From NCBI RefSeq assembly GCF_001311845.1, contig NZ_BBCC01000024.1, positions 1 through 52,701 of the forward strand: a DNA stretch of 52,701 nt, read 5' to 3'. A program made the position numbers and the translations under genes. This DNA comes from Desulfosarcina cetonica JCM 12296 (GTDB taxonomy: Bacteria > Desulfobacterota > Desulfobacteria > Desulfobacterales > Desulfosarcinaceae). Position 1 is the first letter of the stretch, and every line of letters starts with the position of its first letter. Below, one piece after another: positions 28,230 through 37,283 of the stretch. The notes beneath the pieces are model-generated. The model saw nothing but the letters and a program-made list of their open reading frames with translations, was not told the origin of the DNA and did no database searches.

Positions 28230-30833
28230 ATGAAAAAATCAATAACCTATCGTCTGATTGCTGGCTCGATCCTTCTTTTTACGTTTGCGTTTGGGGTCAA
28301 TGTTATATTGAATTCATCCGCCGTGGACAAGCTTTGCGAAGAAGCCATCCTGTCTCAATACCAGATTATCGGTCAAAACTTTCAACGTTCACTACGGAAA
28401 GTCCCTATCACCCAGGATGGTTTTTCCGGCGGGTACGACATTCAACCGCTTTTGAACAAAACCCGGAATCAGTTGTTGATGGTCACCGATACGACGAACG
28501 GTGGTGCGTCATTGGTCTCGAAGGAGAAAGAATCGCTGATAACGGTTTCCCTCCTTGGCGCGGATCATGAAACCCTGGCGTCAACGGATCCATCGGTATT
28601 GAACACGGAAATCAAACATCACCACCAAGCGGTCATTGCCTTTCTCAATAAGATCGAAGCGGAAAAGGCGAGTTTTTATCGAAGCAACGATGTTTATCTC
28701 GTCAAATATCCATCGAACGACGATGAGGGGCATTTGAATGCCACTATCGTCATCTCCATCCCCATCGGTTATGTTCAGGCGAATAAAAACATCCTTATTC
28801 ACCAGGATTTTTTATCGCTCATTCTTATTCTCCTTCTCGGTATTATTCTATTGGTATTGATCTGTAAGAATATCAAAGATGCTGATTGTCGTCATCACGC
28901 CTTTTCGAAGACACGCATATCGCTATTGCTATTCTCGGTTATATTGAGTGCTCAAATTGCCTTTACCGCTGTCACCATCATAACTTTTACGGACCAGTAT
29001 CTCGTGATGAACAAGGATAAGGCCAGACTGCTGGTTGGTCTCCTCAAGGACAAGATTGAGCTGAATACATCAAACAGGGGCGTTTTTTACACCCATCTTC
29101 CCAATACAGAACTCATTTTAAAGGAAATCCTGGCGGACTCGCCTGAGCTTAGCGATATTTCCATTTTTGACTACAAATGGCATCCGCTCTACATTGCAAC
29201 GGACCAGAAGGCCCTGAACTGCCTGGCTGCGACAACCGTACAGGTTGAAAATATCAAAAAAACGTTGCCGGAATGGGACCCTGCGTATAACGTTCGACTG
29301 ACGATCACGAACGGCAACGATAAAACGATTCAGGGATACATTTCAGCCAATATTTCCAAGCCGGCGCTTTACGATCGTCTCATCGAGATTGCGTTGGATT
29401 CGATTACGATACTTGTTATTTCGATTCTCTTTTTGGTCGAGATGATGATTTTCATATTTCACATCGTTGATGAGAAAAAAGATAGTTACAGCTTTTTTGA
29501 TGCCTTCAAGAAGCGATTAAATCTCAATACGATCAAACAAACGATAAAACGGATAACGGCTCACAACCGCACCTCACAGGATCAAGCGACAACAGCCGCG
29601 TCCATGGAACCACGGCCCGATATCCATTATGGGTTGATGCGACCGGCGGCTTTTTTGTTGCTTTTCGGTTATGACATTTCCATGTCATTTCTTCCACTGC
29701 ATACGGAAAAGTTGTACTCGCCTATCTTTGGTCTTTCCAAAGATGTGATCATGGGGCTTCCCATCTCCGTTGAATTGTTCTTCGTCGGTGTCTGCATCCT
29801 GGTTTCAGGGATATGGCTGGACAAACGCGGCTGGCACGAACCGTTCATCACCGGGCTCGCGATGGCTGCCTTGGGTACGCTTTATTCCTGGGGGGCACCG
29901 GATGTGATGAATTTTATCGTTTCCCGCGCGATAACCGGAAGTGGATACGGGCTTGCCCTGATGGCGTCCCAGGGGTTTGTCATCGAATACAGCGATGCCC
30001 GAAGCAAGGCACAGGGGCTCGCCTACCTATTTGCGGGTATCTACGCGGGAAGTTTGTGTGGCGGTGCTACCGGTGCCATGCTTGCGGATCGTTACGCGTA
30101 CAGCTCGGTGTTCTTCACCGGTGCATTGATCTTATTCATGGTCATCGTTTATTCGTTCATTTTCATGCGCGACGGCATGCGCAAACCCGGTTCTTACAAA
30201 AAACCGAGCCAACAAACGGTAGTGGTACCCAATAAAACGCTGACGCGATTCCTGAGCAACCGGATTGTTATCGCGCTGGTTTTCTTCAGTAGTTTGCCTG
30301 CGGCCATTGCAGTGGTTGGATTTTTAAATTATTTCAGCCCGATTTATCTTAATCGGATTGGCGCTTCCCAATCGACCATTGGCCGAGTATTGATGATTTA
30401 CGGTATCTGCCTGATTTATATTGGCCCCTTGGTCAGTAGATATGTCGACGCATCGAATAAAAAGCGGTTGTATATCTTTATCGGATGTGCTCTCGGGAGT
30501 ATCGCTTTTCTAACCTTCAACGTGATTGAAGGCATCATCGCCGCTGCCGTCTCGATGCTGCTGTTGGGTCTTTCCAGCAGCTTTGTGCTGGCTTCACAAA
30601 GCGCCTATACGTTACGACTGAAGGTGACCGAAGAATTGGGCGCCGGAAAGTCGATCGGCATTTTCCGTTCGACTAGCCGGGGGGGGCAGGTCCTGGGACC
30701 CATCGTCTTTAGCTGGTTGATCGTTTCGACCAACATCGAACAGGGGATCACCTATTTCGGCCTGGCCTATTTTGCCTCGGCAATCCTTTTTCTTGTGTTT
30801 ACGGTGAGGGACCAGCAACAGATGGCATTTTAG
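28230..30833 (+). CDS. Double periplasmic sensor fused to MFS transporter
   Basis: 867 residues in one uninterrupted frame. Helix 1 at about 5-27; extracytoplasmic domain about 28-190; helix at about 192-214 (SLILILLLGIILLVLIC); helix about 230-255; second extracytoplasmic domain about 256-385 with Cache-like segments (LSDISIFDYKWHPLYIAT); helix about 395-417; a charged, Thr/Gln-rich linker; then a twelve-helix major facilitator domain from about 462 to the end, with DKRGWHEPFITGLAM at the loop 2-3 position and SRAITGSGYGLALMASQGF. This is an uncommon arrangement: sensor modules usually precede kinases or cyclases. It might gate export or uptake by an external signal. ATG 28230 or 28224 are both possible starts. 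The transported compound is unknown. Confidence 0.75.
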   Translation: MKKSITYRLIAGSILLFTFAFGVNVILNSSAVDKLCEEAILSQYQIIGQNFQRSLRKVPITQDGFSGGYDIQPLLNKTRNQLLMVTDTTNGGASLVSKEKESLITVSLLGADHETLASTDPSVLNTEIKHHHQAVIAFLNKIEAEKASFYRSNDVYLVKYPSNDDEGHLNATIVISIPIGYVQANKNILIHQDFLSLILILLLGIILLVLICKNIKDADCRHHAFSKTRISLLLFSVILSAQIAFTAVTIITFTDQYLVMNKDKARLLVGLLKDKIELNTSNRGVFYTHLPNTELILKEILADSPELSDISIFDYKWHPLYIATDQKALNCLAATTVQVENIKKTLPEWDPAYNVRLTITNGNDKTIQGYISANISKPALYDRLIEIALDSITILVISILFLVEMMIFIFHIVDEKKDSYSFFDAFKKRLNLNTIKQTIKRITAHNRTSQDQATTAASMEPRPDIHYGLMRPAAFLLLFGYDISMSFLPLHTEKLYSPIFGLSKDVIMGLPISVELFFVGVCILVSGIWLDKRGWHEPFITGLAMAALGTLYSWGAPDVMNFIVSRAITGSGYGLALMASQGFVIEYSDARSKAQGLAYLFAGIYAGSLCGGATGAMLADRYAYSSVFFTGALILFMVIVYSFIFMRDGMRKPGSYKKPSQQTVVVPNKTLTRFLSNRIVIALVFFSSLPAAIAVVGFLNYFSPIYLNRIGASQSTIGRVLMIYGICLIYIGPLVSRYVDASNKKRLYIFIGCALGSIAFLTFNVIEGIIAAAVSMLLLGLSSSFVLASQSAYTLRLKVTEELGAGKSIGIFRSTSRGGQVLGPIVFSWLIVSTNIEQGITYFGLAYFASAILFLVFTVRDQQQMAF

Positions 30834-30944
30834 GATGCCGGTGTTCCACAACGATCATTTTGTTTGCGTTCGTTTTCCTTGATCGTGCCTTCAAGGCAGC
30901 GATGTTCCAGCGATCATACCATTCATCTTCATGAAGAGTCGTCT

Positions 30945-32590
30945 ATGTTGATCCCCCATGAGATAGCCGGGCAGAGCGATGATTGTCATGCGTGTTATTC
31001 AACCGCCAACGCTTCCCATCGGCGTGCCAGCGAGCGCTACCTTGATCTTGCCTGCAGGCAATTTCCGGTTCTCGGAAATGCGATCCGCAACCATGGAAAC
31101 CGCTCGCTTTGTGAATATCTCGATCTGATTCAGCCATCGGATATCCGGCCATTGCAGCCAATCGAGGATTTACTGGCGGTTGCCGAGGACTATGCCAGAT
31201 CCCTTCTGGGTGAAACCATTGCAAGGCGACTGGCAACGGATCTCGAGCGGTCTCCGATGATCCTGACCGCAAACCATCATGGAATCGCGTATTTCGCCCA
31301 GGATTTTCAAGGAAACCTCATTTTTTCGCTCAATCGAAAAGGGGAGGGCACTGACTTGCGTACCGTTCCCGTTTTTGCCTGTGGAACGGTTCCGTTGGAC
31401 AATTTGACCTATCCATTGGGGATGCTCTGCTATCAAGCCCTGGAAACCGGCCTGGATTCCATTCCCAATAAGATTCCGATCTTTTCCAATAAAATGAGGC
31501 GGCAGATGGTCAGTTCAGCGAAACCATTCAAAATGGATATGATTCACCGCGCGAAAAAACGCCTCCGGAAAATGATTCGCGACCGGATTTTGCCGGTGAG
31601 CGTCGAACCATCGATCATCGCATTGCTGGAGAAGGAATATGCCCGCTCCGATGTGCTTGACCTGCCGACCTATTCACAACAATCCGTGGTGATGAACCAT
31701 GCCCTCTGGAATCGAATTTTCAAGGCGCCGAAGCGGTTTCCAGATCTGGTGGTTCTCGAATTGGAAAAAGTGGCAATGGCGCTGCTGGAAAAAGATCTGA
31801 GGGATCACAACAGCTTGGCACACTGTGTGATGTTCGATCCGGAACTCAGACGAAATGTATTCACGAATTTGGACGGCAGTCGTGCCTGCTGGCAGACATC
31901 GGCGCTGTTACGCCGGCTTCACGCCGACGACACGGCCGGGAACTGGAAAGACATGCCCTGCAGTTGCGGCACCATGCTTTTTTGGGGGTTGGACGCCCGC
32001 GGTCGTCGGGTTCCGCTATACCTGGAAACCGATTCCGGCAATGCCGCACTGCTTCGGGGTATCGACGATCGCGGGAATGTTTTGGAAATGCCATTTTCCA
32101 TTGACGCGATTCTTGAGGCCCTTTCAAGCAACACGATTCTACCGTCAGTTTTTACCAGTCTGTTGGTCATCTCATTGGCCCGTGGCGTTACCTGCGTCGG
32201 AGGATATTTCCAATGTGAGTATTTGCCATCGATGCAGGCCGGGCTCGTCAAAGCGCTCAACGATACGGAGGGTATGATGATGCCGCGAGGAAGGTGTCGA
32301 TGGTGCCGACGGCGGTATATCTTTCAGGAATGATCGCTGTCATGCACCGCTGGCAGAACGGCGGCCTCGTGCCGGCCGGCCCTTTGGAGATGATTGCCGG
32401 CGGGGGACTCGACGAAGCCGATATCCGGCGCATGCAATCCATGAGTGTCAAGGACGCACACATGTGTGCTTTGTCGGAAACGATTCAGGATTTTCCTCCA
32501 GCAGTGAAGCAGTTGTGTTCCGGCAGCTGGAGAGACGACGTGGCCGAGGATAACGCATCTTTGCTTTCAGGTAGAATCGTTCTCAAATAG
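30945..32590 (+). CDS. Large conserved-looking protein of unknown family; frameshift near 32283
   Basis: About 548 residues when joined. I do not recognise the family. Features: a Cys/His-containing N-terminus (CHACYSTANASHRR), a motif TANHHGIAYFAQDFQGN near residue 113, FACGTVPLDNLTYPLGM near 145, a Lys/Arg-rich stretch (MIHRAKKRLRKMIRDR), and SCGTMLFWGLDARGRRVPLY near 345. No signal peptide and no clear transmembrane segment, so probably cytoplasmic. The first frame ends in a basic out-of-family tail; one missing C at 32283-32284 restores ARKVSMVPTAVYLSGMIAVM and a normal C-terminus ending at 32590. It follows the sensor-MFS gene by 111 bp and ends at a strong terminator, so it is the last gene of the plus-strand cluster. 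Confidence 0.6.
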
Positions 32591-32591
32591 A

Positions 32592-32628
32592 GGGTGGCAG
32601 GACGTGCATCGATCGTCCTGCCACCCTT
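32592..32628. terminator. Bidirectional intrinsic terminator between convergent operons
   Basis: A perfect 14 bp stem, AGGGTGGCAGGACG at 32592-32605 and its complement at 32615-32628, with a 9-base loop. It begins right after the stop of the plus-strand gene at 32590 and lies 27 bp beyond the stop of the minus-strand methyltransferase at 32655. The T-tracts are weak on both sides (TTTACG on the plus strand), but stem strength and position support termination of both operons. Confidence 0.82.
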
Positions 32629-32654
32629 TACGTTTACGTAGTGTGGATTTTGGG

Positions 32655-33679
32655 TCAGCCCTCCATGGTGAAGTCAAACGCGGTCAGGTCCTGAACGACA
32701 TTCAATGTCATCGATTGGCCGCTTTTGACCGGAACCGGTGCGGGGAAGCACTGAACCGCTTGCTTCCAGTGCGTTTTCGCGTTTGTGGGCGAGCTTGAAA
32801 ACATCGTATCTTTATCGATATCCAAGTCAAACCAGAAGGCCACGCCATGGCATCGGCCGTCTTGCTCCACACGCAAGGGGATCCGGAAGGTTCGTTTTTC
32901 GAGCGATCCCGACTGAAAATCGAATTGGCATACGTCGAACGGGGCTGAAAGAAAACGATGGGGAAACATCTTAAGACGTACCGGGAATGCACCCAGCGTC
33001 GATAGCGCATTGAATTTGCGGACATCCAAACCGACCGCCATTTCGGCGTGATTCATGCCATAAATGACGTCGCTTTCGATTAGACAGCCCGATACACGGG
33101 CACCCACGGGGAGTATCCTGGCATTTTCCTTAAGAAGATGTTGCCGCGCATGCTTGATAATGGGAATGATGCCTTCGCCAATCAGCGCGGAATCGATGGT
33201 TTCGGTAACAAGAAGGTCCAAACGGTCAGGAATGTCGATCCCCAGAATCAATTTGTCGGATTTTTTCCAATGATCGTGATCTTGTCTGAATATCCATTGG
33301 CGGCCACGACGGTTTTGGCGGTTTCAGCCACGGGACGCACCATCTCACAGGCATAAATGTGTTTTGCACCGGCCCTGGCAGCCATCATTGCGAGTAGCCC
33401 GGAGCCCGTGCCCACGTCCAGCACCAATGTGCTCGCGTCAACACTGTTTTTAATGGCGCGATTATACTTTTCGTTACGTTCCACATCGTTGAGCATGTTG
33501 AAATGATACCGTGGCACGACCATCTGGATCACTTGGTTATAGGCCGTTGTCGCTTCGTGCCGGATCTCTTCGACGCCCATGACCCTCAAGAAACATTCCA
33601 TCGCGTCGCCGTATTGGGCTTGGTCAAGGCATTGGTAGCCTTCCTTGAGGATCGCCTTGAAATCCTTGTTCTCACTCAT
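32655..33679 (-). CDS. PRMT-like (protein arginine methyltransferase family) methyltransferase; frameshift near 33263
   Basis: About 341 residues when joined. The N-terminus is a short TPR-like helical region (LKEGYQCLDQAQYGDAMECF). The SAM-binding core has VPRYHFNMLNDVERNEKYNRA, motif I LVLDVGTGSGLLAMMAARAG and YACEM. After the break comes a segment like the PRMT double-E loop, LVTETIDSALIGEG, with two Glu, then HARQHLL and PVGARVSGCLIES. This order fits PRMT7/PRMT9-like enzymes more than ordinary small-molecule methyltransferases. One missing A in the A-run opposite 33261-33266 restores KKSDKLILGIDIPD. It lies 27 bp downstream of the second binding protein on the same strand. The target protein is unknown; arginine methylation is inferred from family. 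Confidence 0.72.
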
Positions 33680-33706
33680 CGCACAGATCCTTTTGATAAA
33701 ACATAC

Positions 33707-34879
33707 CTATTTTGTTGCGGTGTCGCATACGATATCTTCATAAATTTCATCGGCGACCCCCAGCACGTCAATCGGCGGGTCGTATCCGATGGCGATTGCC
33801 GTTTTTAAATTGATGGCGATCTTCTTAGGCTCCTCGAAAACCTGGTCAAGATCGTTGGGTTTGGCCCCATTGAAAACCTTGGCAAACGTCTCCGCATGAA
33901 ACTGACCCACATATTTAAACCCAGCCTGGGAAAGGCAGGCCAGAATTCCCCGCTTGACCTCTTCGGAACCCGATTGCGAAAATGTGGGAATAAGGTGGGC
34001 ATTGGCGATTTCGACAATTTTGGGGATGCTCCGCGAACTGACACCACCATGCACCGTGACGTAAATCGCATCCGTTTTCATCGACAATTGTTCAAAACAG
34101 CCAACGTATGCGTCTTCTCTTTTTTCCGCATCGGCAATGTCGCTAACGGCAAAACAGCGTTCGATTTGAAAACCACGCTCTTTGGCGACTTTCTCGACCA
34201 TGTCGATCGCGGCATAGCTTCTTCCATCAACCGTGTTTTCATAGACGACACCGAGGCGTTTGAAGCCAATCATATCATGGAACACCCTTACCTGACGCTG
34301 GTATCGGTAGGGATCCACATAGGCATGAACATAGTCGAACCCGGAGTCTTCGATGCTTTTAATGATGCCGGCGCTAACCGCGTCACTTGCGGAAACGACC
34401 ATGGTATCGGTTGTATGGGAAGCGTTGGCAAGATCCTTGCCCGCCCAGGTGCCCATGGCAATCATTAAATCAATATCTTTCCGGGTGTTCAGCCGTTTTA
34501 TAATAGTGTTAACGGTTGTCTCTCTTTCGTTATCTTCCCATTTGGCACTGTAATGGGCGTTTTTAACGAAGTCCAAATACTCACTTTTTGCGTGTTCCGT
34601 CAGCCAATTCCACAAGCCGGCGGTTTCTTCACCTTTCAGTGGCGGCAGCGGCTCTTCTTCAATCCACCCCATTTTCATCAAGGCTTTAACGGTTTCGGCA
34701 AAGATCAATTGGTAATCGATGTACGTGCCCCCTTCGTAGTAGCCAATCCGCCATTTTTTTCCATCATGGGTCGTGGGTTTCGTCGAAAAATGGCCTTTAT
34801 CCGCGGCGATGGCACTTAAAGGGACAACCGTGATCGTTACAATGATCAAGCACAAGATGAATCGTCTGAGGCTAGGCAT
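33707..34879 (-). CDS. Periplasmic ABC-type substrate-binding protein, paralogue 2
   Basis: 390 residues, intact. Signal peptide MPSLRRFILCLIIVTITVVP with a cleavage region at AIAAD. The mature part parallels the protein at 23294-24438 throughout: KKWRIGYYEGGTYIDYQLIF, LMIAMGTWAGKDLA, RLGVVYENTVDGRSYAAIDM, PTFSQSGSEEVKRG and KVFNGAKPNDLDQVFEEP. ATG 34879 is chosen because GGAGGAATTG lies 7 bp upstream; the frame is open to 34900. No permease or ATPase partner is visible. Its operon partner is the PRMT-like gene downstream, an unusual pairing. It was exported to the periplasm by Sec, judging from the signal. Confidence 0.88.
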   Translation of the reverse strand: MPSLRRFILCLIIVTITVVPLSAIAADKGHFSTKPTTHDGKKWRIGYYEGGTYIDYQLIFAETVKALMKMGWIEEEPLPPLKGEETAGLWNWLTEHAKSEYLDFVKNAHYSAKWEDNERETTVNTIIKRLNTRKDIDLMIAMGTWAGKDLANASHTTDTMVVSASDAVSAGIIKSIEDSGFDYVHAYVDPYRYQRQVRVFHDMIGFKRLGVVYENTVDGRSYAAIDMVEKVAKERGFQIERCFAVSDIADAEKREDAYVGCFEQLSMKTDAIYVTVHGGVSSRSIPKIVEIANAHLIPTFSQSGSEEVKRGILACLSQAGFKYVGQFHAETFAKVFNGAKPNDLDQVFEEPKKIAINLKTAIAIGYDPPIDVLGVADEIYEDIVCDTATK

Positions 34880-35261
34880 TTCAATTCCTCCGGAAGGCAT
34901 TCATGGGATAGATGATTATCACTTTGCCGTAATGGGTAAGCAGTGGCCGACCCCATTATACAATATCATCCACCTCATCGGTCATTAAGGGTAGGACTTT
35001 AGCATTTGCACGGGGTTAAGATCGGTTTGCCGGCACTATGGATTCGTGGTTAAAGAAAAAGACAAAATAGCCGATACACGTCGCTGTAAGCTTCCAGGTC
35101 GCCATTCATTAGGGTCGGCCTGCAACATACAGTGACCCCGTTGCGATTCCGCCCGACCATCATTCGTGAGGCGGCTGCATGGTTGTCCGCTCAATCCATA
35201 AAGCGGGGCCAGCGTTGATTTGGAACATGATACGGTTGCTTGAAAGGGCTTTGTCCCCTAT
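34880..35261. other. Divergent intergenic region between binding protein 2 and receiver protein
   Basis: 382 bp that should contain promoters for both directions. A TATACAAT sequence near 34958 could be a -10 element, with no confident -35 partner. No repeat copy, RNA motif or small gene was recognised. Confidence 0.35.
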
Positions 35262-37115
35262 ATGAATGATTCTCATTCCACGATATCATCTCACCGCTTT
35301 TCCGAAGACACTTCCCAAGGGCGCATTCTGGTCGTCGAAGACAATCCGAAGAATCGTAAACTGGTACGCAGCCTGCTCGAGATACACCATTTTACCGTGC
35401 TGGAGGCCGGTGACGCAGAAACCGGAATTCAAATCGCCAGGCAAACCCCCCCGGATCTCATTTTGATGGATATCCAACTCCCGGGAATGGATGGGTTGCA
35501 GGCCACGCGTATCATCAAAAGCATCGATTCACTGCAGCATATTAAGGTTGTCGCGCTGACGTCCTACGCCATGGAAGGCGATGCCGGAAAAGCAAAGGCG
35601 GCGGGCTGCGACGGGTACATCACCAAACCGATCAACACACGTCAGTTTATCGATGACATCAGACCCTGCTTGCCTGAGAAAAGGCCTATCACGGCGGTGC
35701 CCGCCGCAGATCAAAGCAGAACCGATATTACCCTGCTGATCGTTGACGACGATCCGATGAACCTTAAACTGCTGCATGGCAAGCTGTGCCGTCAGTACCC
35801 GAATATCATTAAGGCCGTGGACGGTTACGAGGCACTAGCCAAGGCGAAAGATGTCCTTCCGGACCTGATTCTGCTCGATATCATGATGCCGGGACTGAAT
35901 GGTTTTGAAGTGACGCGGCAACTTAAGGCGAATGCGAAGACCCGGCAAATACCGATCATTTTGATTACCGCGCTGGATGGGCACGATTACAAAGTCATGG
36001 GGAGTGAAGCCGGAGCGGACGACTTTTTAAACAAACCCGTTAACACCCATGAACTCCATACCCGCGTCAAGTCCCTTTTAAACATGAAGGTTTGCCAGGA
36101 CCGGCTGCTTGAAACGGATAGTCGTGCTCACGATACCGAGCTTGCGCTGCCCTCAGGGGAAGCTTTGGTTGACCGAAATTTCCGAGTTCAGATTTTGGTT
36201 AATAGCGCGGAACAGTGCAACAAAATCAGCATGTATCTGTTTGGTCAAGGCTACGACATCCACATCAATGAGGATCTCGAACGGTCGGCCGAACGGATTC
36301 GCCAGGAACCGCCGGATATCCTGATTATGGAAAACCAATCATGGCCGGCTGCCTGGATCGAGCTTTGTGCAAACCTGAAAAATGGGGGGGGAAACCGGCC
36401 AAACTGCCAGGTCCTGTTTATCCTCTCGGAAACGAATCTCGAGTCGAATTTTTCTGATTTCGAGGACTATATCGATGACTTCCTGACGCAACCCATCAAT
36501 ATATACGAACTTCGGGCGCGCATTAAAGTGCTCCTGAAGAAGAAAGCATTGCTTGAATATCTGAGCAAGGGCAAGAAGCCCACCCTTCGGCAGTGGATCA
36601 CCGATCCCGCGACGGGGCTATACAATTTTGAGTACTGCATCCATGTGCTCAAACACGAATTGCAGCGTTTTTCTCGCGAAACGAGCCATGTTGCCATTGT
36701 TATGATGGCATTTAACATGAACGCCAGCCCTGCGAGAAAAATGCCGCAGAATGAATTCGACGCATTCGTCATCAAGTTGGGTGCGTTGATAAAGAAGAAT
36801 ATTCGCAAGCTGGATGTCGCTTCAAGACGTTCGGATCAGACATTCTTCTTCGTTCTCCCGGAAACGGACGAAGAAAAGACCTTTCGTTTTATTCATCGGT
36901 TGAAGAAACTGATCGATCGGCAGTTGAAAGAAATTCAGTTGATGAGATGTCGTGCGTCCGATCTGTTTGTCTTTGGGTATGCGGTTTGTCCGAACGATTC
37001 CATAGAATTGGAAGCGTTGCTGCAGACAGCCGAAAACAGGCTAAAAAAAACGGCTCCCCAGCAGCCGGTCAACGCCGACGGCCGTATACGCGCAACGACC
37101 CTGAACCAGCGGTGA
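35262..37115 (+). CDS. Multi-receiver protein with degenerate third receiver and degenerate GGDEF
   Basis: 617 residues, cytoplasmic. Receiver 1 (about 20-140) has ILVVEDNPKNRKL and phosphoacceptor in LILMDIQLPGMDG; receiver 2 (about 155-275) has LIVDDDPMNLKLL and LILLDIMMPGLNG. Receiver 3 (about 300-420) has lost the acidic pair (QILVNSAEQ) and carries Glu at the Asp position (DILIMENQSWP). The C-terminal domain (about 440-600) follows the GGDEF fold (DPATGLYNFEY) but its signature reads SRRSDQTFFFVLPET instead of RYGGEEF, so cyclase activity is not expected. It may act as a phosphorylation-dependent binding platform or c-di-GMP-pathway scaffold. Two REC-GGDEF paralogues follow. Confidence 0.82.
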   Translation: MNDSHSTISSHRFSEDTSQGRILVVEDNPKNRKLVRSLLEIHHFTVLEAGDAETGIQIARQTPPDLILMDIQLPGMDGLQATRIIKSIDSLQHIKVVALTSYAMEGDAGKAKAAGCDGYITKPINTRQFIDDIRPCLPEKRPITAVPAADQSRTDITLLIVDDDPMNLKLLHGKLCRQYPNIIKAVDGYEALAKAKDVLPDLILLDIMMPGLNGFEVTRQLKANAKTRQIPIILITALDGHDYKVMGSEAGADDFLNKPVNTHELHTRVKSLLNMKVCQDRLLETDSRAHDTELALPSGEALVDRNFRVQILVNSAEQCNKISMYLFGQGYDIHINEDLERSAERIRQEPPDILIMENQSWPAAWIELCANLKNGGGNRPNCQVLFILSETNLESNFSDFEDYIDDFLTQPINIYELRARIKVLLKKKALLEYLSKGKKPTLRQWITDPATGLYNFEYCIHVLKHELQRFSRETSHVAIVMMAFNMNASPARKMPQNEFDAFVIKLGALIKKNIRKLDVASRRSDQTFFFVLPETDEEKTFRFIHRLKKLIDRQLKEIQLMRCRASDLFVFGYAVCPNDSIELEALLQTAENRLKKTAPQQPVNADGRIRATTLNQR

Positions 37116-37283
37116 CAACATGGCAATGAATCGCGATATGCTGACGGATAAAGCGCCTCGGCGTACTGCTGATCTCGAGCATACGATTTCCCATGATCAG
37201 TACTTCCTTGCCGTCGGGGAGGCAGAAAACCATCGTTTTGGCGATGTCATGACAGACCATGATTTCGCTGGCCGGAGTCAGAC

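Noticed and set aside
23294..34879. Opine metallophore (staphylopine-like) biosynthesis
   Set aside because: A DapF-fold racemase, MFS protein and binding protein recall such operons, but there is no nicotianamine-synthase-like or opine dehydrogenase gene, and the binding proteins are of a different family.
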